In this document: one piece after another, positions 16,742 to 24,901 of the stretch
Layout of the letters: each line of letters opens with the position of its first letter
How positions within the stretch are numbered: position 1 is the stretch's first letter
From: Motilibacter aurantiacus
Lineage (GTDB): Bacteria > Actinomycetota > Actinomycetes > Motilibacterales > Motilibacteraceae
Length of the DNA stretch: 33,928 bases
NCBI RefSeq assembly: GCF_011250645.1
Contig: NZ_JAANNO010000013.1
Coordinates: 19,034-52,961, forward strand
Direction: 5' to 3'
Program-made: the position numbers and the translations under genes
The notes under the pieces: generated by a model
Databases searched by the model: none
What the model was told of the DNA's origin: nothing
What the model saw: the letters and a program-made list of their open reading frames with translations, nothing else

Positions 16742-18382
16742 ATGACGTCGCGCAGCGAGGGCCGTGCGCTCGGCGGAGCCGCCGCGGCCGCCCTGGCCGC
16801 CCTCACGCTCGCCTTCCCGGCAGCGGCCGCGCAGCCCACGGCCCGTTCGGGAGCGATCCTGTGCGACGGCGTACGCGCCACGATCGTCTCGACCCGGGCC
16901 GCTGCGGTCGTGGCGGGCACCCCACGCCGGGACGTCATCGTGGTGAAAGGCGCCGGCAGCGTCGTGCGCGCCGGCAGCGGCAACGACCTCGTCTGCGCGC
17001 TGCGGGCCTCGACCGTCTCGGGCGGGCCGGGTGACGACAGGCTGCTCGGCAGCTCCTCCGCGGACGTGCTGAACGGGGACGCGGGGAACGACACGATCCG
17101 CGGCGGTGCGGGGAACGACCGGGTCAGTGGCGGCGCCGGGCAGGACGTCATCGACGGCGGCGCGGGCCGGGACCGGGTCGCCGCCGACACCAGGGACACC
17201 GTGGTGCGTGGGGCGGGGGACACGGTGACGGGCCGGCCGACGCTGGTCGCGCCCCGGCCGGGGCCATCGCCGGCCCCCTCCGTGCCTGCACCGGTGGCGC
17301 CTGCGCCGGTGGAGGCGTTTCCCGCCCCCGGTGCTCACACCCCGGAGGCTCCCGCCCCGGCCCTGCTCCCGGCCGTCCCGGGCCTCGCCCCGGTGGCCCT
17401 TCCGGCGCCCGTGGCGGTGCCCGGCCCGGTGACGGCCCCGCTCCCTGTCGACGCCCCGCCCGCCAGCGTCTGGGACCTCGTGCCGCCCTCGGCCCCCACC
17501 GGCCTGTATGCGGAGGTCCGGGACGGCGGGATCGGGCTCCACTGGGCTGCCTCGGCCGACAACGTCGGCGTGGCGGGGTACGACGTGTGGAGCTCGCCGT
17601 CGTACGCCCTGGACGACGCCCTGACGTACGTGGGCTACACGACCGGGACGACCGCCTTCGACACGCCCGCCGACAGACGGGCCCGGCACTACCTCGTGAT
17701 GGCGCGGGACGCGGCCGGCAACACCAGCGACCGGTCCGCCAGCGTGGCGGCGACGCTCGGCCTCGACGACCACGCCCCGCGCGCGCCGGACGACGTGCTG
17801 GCCGCGACCACGTCCGAAGCGGTGACGCTCAGCTGGCGCAGCGGTGGCGCGGACGACGTCGGAGTCTCCCGGTACATCCCCGTGCGCTCCACCTCCCCGG
17901 GTTTCGAGACCGGCGTCGACGGGGTCGAGACCGTCGAGTTCGAGCCGCAGGCGGAAGCCACGTTCGTCGACCACCCGCCGGCTGCCGGGGCGACGTACCA
18001 CTACGCGGTGGTAGCCCTCGACGCGGCGGGCAACCGCAGCGAGCGCTCCGCCGGCCAGGCCGTGTCACTGACCGGCGACGCCGCCGCTCCGAGCGAGCCG
18101 ACCGACGTCACCGTCACGAGCGCGGCTCACGAGGCCGGCGTCCTCGTGTCGCTCAGCTGGGGCGCGGCCGCCGACGACGTCGGCGTCGCCGGCTACGTCG
18201 TGCAGCGCTCGCCGGCGCCGGGCTTCCTCGATGTCGAGACGCTGGGGACCACCGCCTCGACAGGGGCGGTGGACCTCCTCCTGCTGGGCAGCCCTGGGCA
18301 CCACTACCGGGTGGTCGCGGTCGACGCCGCCGGCCGCCGGTCGGGGGCGGTCGTGGCGGCGTCCTCGCCGGCCGGGGGCTGA
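16742..18382 (+). CDS. Secreted RTX-repeat protein with three fibronectin type III domains
   Basis: 546 residues. A signal peptide (1-30) ends at AAAA. Residues about 88-155 carry RTX calcium-binding nonapeptides of the form GGxGxDxxx: NGDAGNDTI, RGGAGNDRV, SGGAGQDVI and DGGAGRDRV. A Pro/Ala/Val-rich linker spans about 165-240. Three fibronectin type III domains follow, starting at PPSAPTGLYAEV (about 247), HAPRAPDDVLAAT (about 342) and AAPSEPTDVTVT (about 448). Each has the LxWxxxxDDVGVxxYxV pattern and the closing Y-x-V-x-A-x-DAAGN/R. The protein is exported and likely binds calcium; a surface or filament-associated adhesive role is inferred from the domain set and the preceding flagellar operon. 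AGGAG is about 11 bases before ATG 16742. Confidence 0.85.
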   Translation: MTSRSEGRALGGAAAAALAALTLAFPAAAAQPTARSGAILCDGVRATIVSTRAAAVVAGTPRRDVIVVKGAGSVVRAGSGNDLVCALRASTVSGGPGDDRLLGSSSADVLNGDAGNDTIRGGAGNDRVSGGAGQDVIDGGAGRDRVAADTRDTVVRGAGDTVTGRPTLVAPRPGPSPAPSVPAPVAPAPVEAFPAPGAHTPEAPAPALLPAVPGLAPVALPAPVAVPGPVTAPLPVDAPPASVWDLVPPSAPTGLYAEVRDGGIGLHWAASADNVGVAGYDVWSSPSYALDDALTYVGYTTGTTAFDTPADRRARHYLVMARDAAGNTSDRSASVAATLGLDDHAPRAPDDVLAATTSEAVTLSWRSGGADDVGVSRYIPVRSTSPGFETGVDGVETVEFEPQAEATFVDHPPAAGATYHYAVVALDAAGNRSERSAGQAVSLTGDAAAPSEPTDVTVTSAAHEAGVLVSLSWGAAADDVGVAGYVVQRSPAPGFLDVETLGTTASTGAVDLLLLGSPGHHYRVVAVDAAGRRSGAVVAASSPAGG

Positions 18383-18509
18383 TCGTGCCGCTGCTGCGCG
18401 GCGGGCGCGTCTGCGCAGGCCAGCGCTGTGCTCGGCCGGTCGCGCCAGTCCGGCTCTGGCCTGCCGGAGGGACCCGGTATGCTGTTCCAGCGCCACTCCG
18501 GTGACGCAC

Positions 18510-18582
18510 GCGCCCGTAGCTCAACGGATAGAGCATCTGACTACGGATCAGAAGGTTAGGGGTTCGAGTCCCTTCGGGCGCA
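18510..18582 (+). tRNA. tRNA-Arg (anticodon ACG)
   Basis: Full cloverleaf: acceptor GCGCCCG with CGGGCGC, D arm GCTC/GAGC, anticodon stem TCTGA/TCAGA with loop CTACGGA (anticodon ACG), T arm with loop TTCGAGT, discriminator A. CCA is not encoded. Length is 73. Its 3' end is the natural integration target for the recombinase gene that lies 48 bases away on the opposite strand. Confidence 0.97.
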
Positions 18583-18603
18583 CGCTGTGTCGAGACAGTA
18601 GGA

Positions 18604-18640
18604 CGAGGCCCTGACCTGCGGAAACGCGGTCAGGGCCTTG
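18604..18640. terminator. Hairpin terminator between tRNA-Arg and the integrase gene
   Basis: GGCCCTGACC (18607-18616) pairs with GGTCAGGGCC (18628-18637), with three more pairs inside around GAAA. It can end both the tRNA transcript and the convergent integrase transcript, whose stop codon lies inside the stem. Confidence 0.7.
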
Positions 18641-19901
18641 TGCTGTCAGGGGAGGCGCGGGCGTCCACGGTTCCCTCGGGGTGCTGCCGCGCTAGGGATG
18701 CGCTAGGAAGCTCCTCGCTCGCTTGTGCCGGCGCCGTCAGGAGGCTGCCGATCCGGTTCGCGGCTTCTCGGCCTACGCCGCGGTCTACGTGCGTGTAGAG
18801 GTCTGCAGTGATCGCCGTCGTGGAGTGGCCGAGACGCTCGGACACGACCTTGATGTCGACACCTGCTGAAAGCGCCAGGCTCGCGTTCGTGTGACGCAGG
18901 TCGTGGAGGCGGATCACTGGAAGGTCCGCCTGCGCGGCCAGCTTCTGGAAGTGGCGCGTGACGTACTCGGGGCGCAGTGGCCCGCCGTCCTCGCGGGTGA
19001 ACACGAGCCCGCTGTCGCGCCAGGCGTCGCCCCACTCCGCCCGCTCGTGCTGCTGCCGGGCGCGGTGGCGACGCAGCACCTCGACCGTCACCTGATCGAG
19101 CTGGACTACACGGCTGCCGCGCTTGGTCTTGGGCGTGCCGACGACGAGCTTGCCGCGCACCTCGGTGATCTGTTGGACGACCATCAGGTATCCCTGGTCG
19201 AGGGCCAGGTCGTTCCAACGGAGTCCGGTTGCCTCGCCACGACGGAGGCCGCTGACGAGGAGCAGCTGGTAGAGCGCGACGAGGCGGTCCTTCTCCGCTG
19301 CCTTGAGGAACCGCCGACTCTGGTCCGCGCTCCAAGGACGTGGCCGCCTCGGGTTCTCCGGAGCGAGCTCGATGTGCAGCGCTGGGTTGTACGGGATGAG
19401 CCGTCGCTTGACCGCGGTGTTGAGCGCGGAGCGGAGCGTGGCGTGAACGCGCCGAATTGAGCTCGGGCTGAGGGGACGTCCTCGACGCCCGGTGGCGATC
19501 GCTTCGTACAGCCGGTCGAGGTGGTGCGGGCGGAGGTCGAGCAGACGGACGTCGCCGAGGTGAGGAAGTAAGTAGAGCCTCAAAGCGTCCTGGTAATGGG
19601 CCGCGGTGGAAGGCTTCAAAGCAGCCTTGCCCGCGAGCCAGGTCTCGAGGTACTCGCGGGTTGTGAGGGCATGCATCGAGACGTCGGTCATGAGGACACG
19701 CACCGTCTCCTGCAACGCCTCCTGCGCAGCGGCTCGCGTCGGGTAGCCGGACTTGGTGGTCTGCAAGCGCTTGCCATTGCTGTCGCGGCCGTACTCCAGC
19801 ACGTAGGCCCACCCGCCGCGGCAGCGATGCGCTTGCAGACGGCCCTCGGCATCACGTGGGCAGGTCCGGGCGTGGCGTTGATAGACGGAGCCGTGCTTCA
19901 C
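18630..19901 (-). CDS. int: Tyrosine recombinase / integrase of the tRNA-Arg element
   Basis: 423 residues from GTG 19901; the frame extends to 20183 but would overlap the excisionase gene. Order: an N-terminal arm-binding domain (KHGSVYQRHARTCPRD, then GWAYVLEYGRDSNGKRLQ), a core-binding SAM-like domain (about 82-180) and a catalytic domain (190-385). Catalytic residues are visible: Arg220 in SGLRRGEATGLRW, Lys at about 258-260 in TPKTKRGSR, His333 and Arg336 in HDLRHTNASL, His359 in ERLGHSTT, and the nucleophile Tyr369 in DLYTHVD. All are intact, so the protein is probably active. It integrates or excises the element at the tRNA 3' end. It overlaps xis by four bases (GTGA). Confidence 0.94.
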   Translation of the reverse strand: MKHGSVYQRHARTCPRDAEGRLQAHRCRGGWAYVLEYGRDSNGKRLQTTKSGYPTRAAAQEALQETVRVLMTDVSMHALTTREYLETWLAGKAALKPSTAAHYQDALRLYLLPHLGDVRLLDLRPHHLDRLYEAIATGRRGRPLSPSSIRRVHATLRSALNTAVKRRLIPYNPALHIELAPENPRRPRPWSADQSRRFLKAAEKDRLVALYQLLLVSGLRRGEATGLRWNDLALDQGYLMVVQQITEVRGKLVVGTPKTKRGSRVVQLDQVTVEVLRRHRARQQHERAEWGDAWRDSGLVFTREDGGPLRPEYVTRHFQKLAAQADLPVIRLHDLRHTNASLALSAGVDIKVVSERLGHSTTAITADLYTHVDRGVGREAANRIGSLLTAPAQASEELPSASLARQHPEGTVDARASPDSTRP

Positions 19902-20104
19902 CGTGCCACCTGTACCAGCTCGAGAAGCGGCGCGGTGGGTACTCGTATGGACTTGCCGAGGTGGAGGACAGGAGTCGGCCAAGCGCCGGCACGGATGAGC
20001 TCGTACGCGGAAGTGCGGCCGATACCCAACACTGCAGCCGCCGTCGGAACGTCGACGACCGGGGGGAGCTGAAGGAGATCCGCGGCCGTGAGGGTCAGTG
20101 TCAC
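19898..20104 (-). CDS. xis: Excisionase / helix-turn-helix recombination directionality factor
   Basis: 68 residues from GTG 20104, with a strong ribosome site (GGAGGAGG) just upstream. The MerR/HTH_17-type winged helix reads VDVPTAAAVLGIGRTSAYELIRAGAWPTPVLHLGKSIRVPTAPLLELV, as in excisionases of actinobacterial integrative elements. It bends attachment-site DNA and directs the integrase toward excision. Its stop overlaps the integrase start, so the two are made from one transcript. Confidence 0.9.
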   Translation of the reverse strand: MTLTLTAADLLQLPPVVDVPTAAAVLGIGRTSAYELIRAGAWPTPVLHLGKSIRVPTAPLLELVQVAR

Positions 20105-20187
20105 GCCGTCCTCCTCCGTTCGCAGCGGGTCGAGGCGCGAGCTCCACGTTTGAGTGAGTACCCAGCGTGCGCCACGAAGTCATGACC

Positions 20188-20207
20188 TGTCAACTGTCGT
20201 GGACAGT
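20188..20207 (-). promoter_or_regulatory. Palindrome and -35-like box upstream of xis-int
   Basis: ACTGTC-GTG-GACAGT at 20193-20207 is a perfect 6+6 inverted repeat. On the minus strand it abuts TTGACA (20193-20188), a perfect -35 hexamer, about 85 bases before the xis start. The -10 region is not clear. A repressor binding here would block xis-int transcription. Confidence 0.4.
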
Positions 20208-20283
20208 GGTGGCGGACTGCACTCGAGGGGTCATGCTGCCTGGTGAAAGCGACTTCGAGCGCGCGTTGACTCGCAGCGACAGG

Positions 20284-20355
20284 GGCATGAGCGTGAATGT
20301 CGTAGGTCGACTCCCTCTGCCTGCGGGGGCTGTTGACCTAGTAGGTGAGCCGGTG
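20284..20355 (+). repeat. Diverged dispersed repeat, copy A
   Basis: It begins with GGCATGAGCGTGAATGTC, identical over 18 bases to 27425-27442, and then stays similar for about 50 more bases (for example CTG-TTGACCTAGTAGGTGAG here against CTGCTGACAGCTAGATGAG there). It overlaps the end of the TerD-nuclease gene. Same orientation as copy B. Origin unknown. Confidence 0.5.
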
Positions 20356-22302
20356 CGGTGTGGGCAGTGCCCGCTCACCGCTCGCCCGCCACTCGAGCGC
20401 TTCGGCGGCCTCCTTGTACTCGAGGAGGTGCTGCCCTGCTCGGCGTGCCAAAACGTCGCGCACCTCCGCGGGCGTGGCGTAGAAGAACTCGCGGTGCTGG
20501 TTGACGCGATTGACCCGGCGGTCTTTGAGTTCTTCGTGGAGTGTGTTTTCGAGGCTGACGGCGTCCTCGCTGAAGATGAGGGCGTGGACGTCGAAGCGGA
20601 AGGGGACTGAGGCGTCGCCGAGTTCGCGGACACGGTCCATGGGGTCGAGGCGGCGTGTCATACCGATTTTGACCATGTGCTCGCCGAAGGCCCCGATGTT
20701 GGAGATGACGTAGACGTACCCGGCCCGGATCTTGGCCTCGCGGGCTTCGACGCCGAAGATCGCGGTGTCGACGTCGTCGAGCTTGGACTGCAGGTCGGTG
20801 ATGGCGTCGAGGTCGCCGCTCGCTCGGGCCCGGGCAAGGACGGCCTCGTAGTGAGCGCGCTCCTTGAGCAGGCGTGCCTTCTCACGCTCGAACTCGCGTT
20901 GGGCCTTCTCTTCCTCGCGCTGCCGCTCGCGCTGCTCCCGAATACGCTCGCGCTCTTCCTCGACCTTCGCCAGGTAGTCAGCGGTGAGCTGTACTTCGAG
21001 GAGTCGGAGGCCGTGGTAGTGCGGGCTGACGCGGATCAGCATGGACTTGCCGAGCTTCGCGATCGTCGCCGCGGCCTTCTCGAGCCGGTCGGTGGCCGTG
21101 TGCAGGGTGTGCGGCCGGACCGTGCGTACGGCGTTGTCGGCTTCGGCGTTGTAGGCGCGCAGCATGAGCTTGGAGAAGTCGCGGACCATGGCGGCTCCCT
21201 CGCGCGCTGATCCGTTGACGGTCCAGTTGGTGGCGGCCAAGACGGCGTTCTGGCCCTTGGTCGCGACCTTGATCTGGTCCTTGAGGTCGGCGAGGCGGGC
21301 CTTGTACGCAACGGAGTCGTCCAGCGGGTGCTTGTAGCGGTAGACGCCCACCTCTTGCAGCACCATGTCGTCGTCGGCGGCAACCAGCTGGCTTTGCACC
21401 TGCTGGAGCTCGGCGCGGGCGGCGGCGAGCTGTGCCTCGACGACCCGAAGCTCGTCCCGGCGGCGGTCGGTCTCCCGCTGCACGTCCAGCGCGTCCATCG
21501 CACCGAAGTGCGCGAGCTGGCTTGCAAGCCGCGCGTTGTCCTCCGCGAGCTGCTTCTTCCGTGGCCCGAACAAGCCACGACGACCGCCGGACGGCGGCGA
21601 CGGCTCAGGTGCAGGCGGCGGAGGTAGGGCAGGCACACCGGCGGGCGCGGGTGGGGGCATCGGGGTGGACGGAGCCGCGGGCGCGGTCGACGGCGGCGCG
21701 TCGGGCAACGTCCTTGCGGGCGGAGCGTGCGGGGTCGGCGAGGCGGAGTCCTGCTCGTCGTCGACGTCGATTCCGAAGTGCGTGACGAGGCCCGCGAGCC
21801 CGTCGGCCCACCCTTGGCCCACGGCGCGCAGCTTCCACGCGCCGGCGCGGCGGTAGACCTCCCCGACGAGAATTGCCTGCTCGGTGCTCGTCCCACTGAC
21901 CTCGTACGTGATCAGCGGCACGTCGCCTGCGTCCGTCATCGTTAGGCGCAGCCCAGTCACGGCCGCGAACGGCCCGTTCTCCGTGGAGGCTGCGACGAAG
22001 ACCGCGGTGACATCGTTTGGGAGGTCCGCGAGCCGAAGCCGGACCACGTCCCGCAGCAGGCCGGCGCCGCGGGCCTTCCCGAGATGCCGAACGGCTCCGT
22101 TCTCGGCGGCAGGCTGGTTGTAGAAGACCAGGTCCGCGTCGCTGCGCACGCGCCCGTCGGCGTTGACCAGAACAGCGGACAAGTCCACCTCGGGAGCTTC
22201 CTCCAAGACACGCCACTCAAGGGCGATGTCAATGTGCCCGCCCATGAAGGCGTGCGGCGGCAGCGGCGCGTTCGCGCCCTTGGTCAGCACCTCGGCAGTC
22301 AC
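20338..22302 (-). CDS. TerD-DUF4041-T5orf172 (GIY-YIG-type) fusion protein
   Basis: 654 residues from GTG 22302. Residues 1-182 form a TerD domain (LTKGANAPLP, VDLSAVLVNADGRVRSDADLVFYNQP, YRRAGAWKLRAVGQGW). The acidic GDNxTGxGxGDDE calcium loop of classical TerD reads GKARGAGLLRD, so calcium binding is doubtful. A Pro-rich linker (183-245) and a coiled coil (about 250-310) lead to a DUF4041 region (about 315-440) and a second, highly charged coiled coil (440-520). The C-terminus (527-625) is a T5orf172/MUG113 domain: GYVYVIS, VKIGMTRR, Glu585 and His589 in SLENTLHEEL, then REFF. This is a GIY-YIG-like nuclease fold. DUF4041-T5orf172 proteins occur in phages and defence loci. A TerD sensor joined to a nuclease suggests stress- or phage-triggered DNA cleavage; that role is inference. 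Confidence 0.85.
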   Translation of the reverse strand: MTAEVLTKGANAPLPPHAFMGGHIDIALEWRVLEEAPEVDLSAVLVNADGRVRSDADLVFYNQPAAENGAVRHLGKARGAGLLRDVVRLRLADLPNDVTAVFVAASTENGPFAAVTGLRLTMTDAGDVPLITYEVSGTSTEQAILVGEVYRRAGAWKLRAVGQGWADGLAGLVTHFGIDVDDEQDSASPTPHAPPARTLPDAPPSTAPAAPSTPMPPPAPAGVPALPPPPAPEPSPPSGGRRGLFGPRKKQLAEDNARLASQLAHFGAMDALDVQRETDRRRDELRVVEAQLAAARAELQQVQSQLVAADDDMVLQEVGVYRYKHPLDDSVAYKARLADLKDQIKVATKGQNAVLAATNWTVNGSAREGAAMVRDFSKLMLRAYNAEADNAVRTVRPHTLHTATDRLEKAAATIAKLGKSMLIRVSPHYHGLRLLEVQLTADYLAKVEEERERIREQRERQREEEKAQREFEREKARLLKERAHYEAVLARARASGDLDAITDLQSKLDDVDTAIFGVEAREAKIRAGYVYVISNIGAFGEHMVKIGMTRRLDPMDRVRELGDASVPFRFDVHALIFSEDAVSLENTLHEELKDRRVNRVNQHREFFYATPAEVRDVLARRAGQHLLEYKEAAEALEWRASGERALPTPHRLTY

Positions 22303-22682
22303 AGGCGGTGATGTTGCCAGGGCGCCGCAAGACGTGGGGCAAGTTTGCGGGAAGGACCCTGCTGCGGCCGCTACTCACCCCGAGTAGCCAACGACCGACG
22401 TCGACAGGAGGACCTCACAGACACGGTCCGCTCCGGGGAATGACAGGACGCTGTCCGACCGTGTACCTGATGCATGGCGCGGCGTGACGGACCTGGGGCT
22501 GGCGTCCTCTCCTGGTCTCGCCTCGGCACCATTGCCTATGCCGACCTCACGGACCGGTGCGAGCACACCCGACAGTCGGCGGCGAGGCATTCCCCGTTTT
22601 GTGAGCACAGTGCTAGGGTCACTGACCCCATGATCGGTGGTTGTAAGCGGAAGGGTAGCGGGACGTAGCCAGATCTGTTGCA
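22303..22682. other. Divergent intergenic region between TerD-nuclease and ATPase genes
   Basis: 380 bases without a convincing gene. Noted structures are a 6-bp hairpin CTACTC/GAGTAG (22371-22376 with 22382-22387), nearer the TerD gene, and the tandem palindromes listed separately near the ATPase gene. A short minus-strand frame (22375-22608) has no ribosome site or family resemblance. Confidence 0.5.
22604..22628 (+). promoter_or_regulatory. Two adjacent palindromes around a -10-like box upstream of the ATPase gene
   Basis: AGCAC-A-GTGCT (22604-22614) is followed at once by GGGTCA-C-TGACCC (22616-22628). They flank and partly cover TAGGGT (22614-22619), a possible -10 about 65 bases before the GTG at 22683. 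The layout resembles repressor operators over a promoter. The -35 is not clear. Confidence 0.4.
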
Positions 22683-24003
22683 GTGTCCTCCTCGGTCTTC
22701 GACGTCTTCACGCCCACAACGCCCGCACGTCTGAACTTCGTTCACCGGGAACGAGTTAACGACAAGTTGGTCGACGCGCTGCGCACACCCGGAAAGCAAG
22801 TCGTCATCTATGGGGAATCCGGGTCGGGGAAGTCGACTCTCCTACAGAGGAAGTTGGAGCAGCTATACCCCGATCACGTGACCACTAGGTGTAGTTTCGC
22901 TACAACTTACGAAGCCGCAATTCTGGACGCCTTCGACCAACTTAACCGGCATTATGTGGAGTCCACCACGACGACAAGGGGCCGAGGGTCGAAGGGCACA
23001 CTGCGTGCTGATTTTTAGGCCTCCGCGCCACAGTCGAGAAATCCTTGTCGGTGACAGTACAACAAGCAAGCGTCTACTCCCGCCTCAACTGACAGCTCAG
23101 CGGTTGGGCGAATTCATGGGCAGTGAAGGCTTGTGCTGGGTGATCGAGGATTTCCATAAGGTGCCGGCCGAGGAGAAGACAAAGGTTGCTCAGGCATTGA
23201 AAGTGTTCAGCGATCTTGGGGCTGACTACCCGTCGTTGAAGATAGTTGCTGTCGGGGCTACCGAGACTGCCCGAGAAGTCGTTGAGTATGACCGAGAGAT
23301 GTCCAACCGCGTCGCCGAAGTGTTGGTTCCTATGATGACCGACGCCGAGCTCCACGAGATCCTCACCAACGGAGAGCAACTGCTCAACCTCGACATGACG
23401 GAAATCCGCGACGAGATCTCCGGATTCTCGGTCGGGCTTGCGAGCGTCTGTCATCACCTCGCATTGAACGCCTGCCTGGCGGCGCATGTTGAGGCGACGG
23501 CAACGGAAGTGGTCGCACTAACAGCGGAAGACCTGGCCAAAGCGACTTCCCGCTATGTAGACGAGTCATCGGATACTCTCAAAGGCACATTCGATCGCGC
23601 CCTTGTTCGACATAAGGTGCGACGCTTCGACAACTGTCGATTGATCCTCGCAGCGCTTGCTGCCGCCTCTCCTGAAGGCTTACTGCACGCAGAGCCACTG
23701 ACGAGCATCCGAGCCAAGCACGCAGACTATCCGCCAGGTAACCTCACGTCATACTTGCGACAGTTGGTCGGCGAGGAGCGCGGCAGTGTGCTCCGTCACG
23801 GCACGGATGGCCGCTTCCGATTCGCCGAACCCCTTTACCACGCCTACGCTCAGGCGCGCTTAGATGCGAAGATTCCGCAGAATCGCGAACAGTCAGTAGT
23901 TTGGGACGCGCTCAAGTCCAGCCTACAGGTCTTTATCACCAACTACCGTGACGCTGAAGTCTCGGGTGTGCAGGTTACGTTCGGCCCACCGCAACGCGGG
24001 TAG
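22683..24003 (+). pseudogene. P-loop ATPase (defence-type) gene, interrupted by a one-base frameshift
   Basis: The first frame (22683-23018) begins at GTG and holds VFDVFTPTTPARLNFVHRE and the Walker A motif YGESGSGKST (about residues 43-52). It stops right after LRADF. The second frame resumes without loss from RPPRHSREILVG through KRLLPPQLTAQRLGEF, Walker B-like CWVIEDFHK, AVGATETAREVVEYD, NRVAEVLVPMM and GLASVCHHLALNAC, ending at 24003. The T-run 23012-23016 has five Ts; four would join both frames into about 439 residues. I recognise this layout from ATP-binding proteins common in defence-rich regions, but no specific system name is certain. It may be a true mutation, a sequencing error in a homopolymer, or programmed slippage. 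Composition is visibly more A/T-rich than the flagellar genes. Confidence 0.8.
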
Positions 24004-24146
24004 AAGAACATTTGTGTAGGGCCGTTGAGCGGCGACTGCCATACGGCTGCGTGAGGCGGGTGGGCCTACTTGGGCACGCTCAGGAGGCTGTGTTGTGGCC
24101 TGCAGAACTGCACGTAAGACTGCGGGCGTTCTCTGCGCGTTTTGAG

Positions 24147-24742
24147 GGCTCTTCCGCCTTGAGGGTGTAGAGGTCGCTGGCGCGTCGCGGGCGGTGTAGG
24201 GGTCGAGGTCTCCCGAGGATGGAAGCTCTCACACTGCCCATCCGGAAGACCTCGACATGGCTGACGCTACCTCTGCCGGCTTTGCCTGCCCTGATCTCTC
24301 CGCGTTCTGCCGCCTGGATGAGCTCGGCCTCGTCGTGACCGGCCAGCGCCTGGAGCGCGATCGCGCGGTGCTGGCCTGCCGGGTGGTCGAACCAGATTCC
24401 TGGTGCCGAGGCTGCGGCTGCCTCGGAGCCCCGCGCGACAGCGTTGTCCGGCGCCTTGCGCATGAGCCGCTGGGCTGGCGGCCCACGACGCTGGAAGTCA
24501 CCGTCCGGCGCTACCGCTGCACCGGGTGCGGGCACGTGTGGCGCCAAGACACCAGCCGGGCCGCGCAGCCTCGGGCCAAGCTGTCACGGCGGGCGCTGCG
24601 CTGGGCGCTCGAAGGCCTCGTCCTGCAGCACCTGACCGTCGCCCGGCTGGCCGAAGCCCTCGCGGTGTCGTGGGACACCGCGAACGACGCCGTCTTGGCC
24701 GAGGGCAGGCGTCGGCCCAAGAGGTTCGAGTTGCGCGCCTAG
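24147..24742 (+). mobile_element. ISL3-family insertion sequence, right part missing
   Basis: The left end GGCTCTTCCGCC at 24147 matches the GGCTCTTCC start of ISL3-type terminal repeats, and a transposase frame begins 110 bases later. The transposase breaks off at about 24710, and no matching inverted GGAAGAGCC end is present downstream. It is a decayed insertion. Confidence 0.65.
24257..24742 (+). pseudogene. ISL3-family transposase, N-terminal fragment
   Basis: 161 codons. The N-terminal zinc-finger region is clear: CRVVEPDSWCRGCGC and YRCTGCGHVWRQDT (paired cysteines), followed by the helix-turn-helix region LSRRALRWALEGLVLQHLTVARLAEALAVSWDTANDAVLAEGRR. After GRR the sequence (RPKRFELRA) no longer matches, and the whole DDE catalytic domain (normally about 250 further residues) is absent. 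No transposition activity is expected. It lies between the frameshifted ATPase gene and the pentapeptide-type membrane protein gene. Confidence 0.85.
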
Positions 24743-24901
24743 TGGGAGAACGGCCCATCGCAGTGGGGTCAGCGTGGGCGCTTATGGCGCCGGATCCCTA
24801 GATGTGACGCACGCCACCCACCGCCAGTGCGCGGGTCGGCGGACAGCGGCCAACTGCGGCCCACCTGCCCCATATCCTCCCTTCGAGTCGGAGGGGGCGT
24901 G

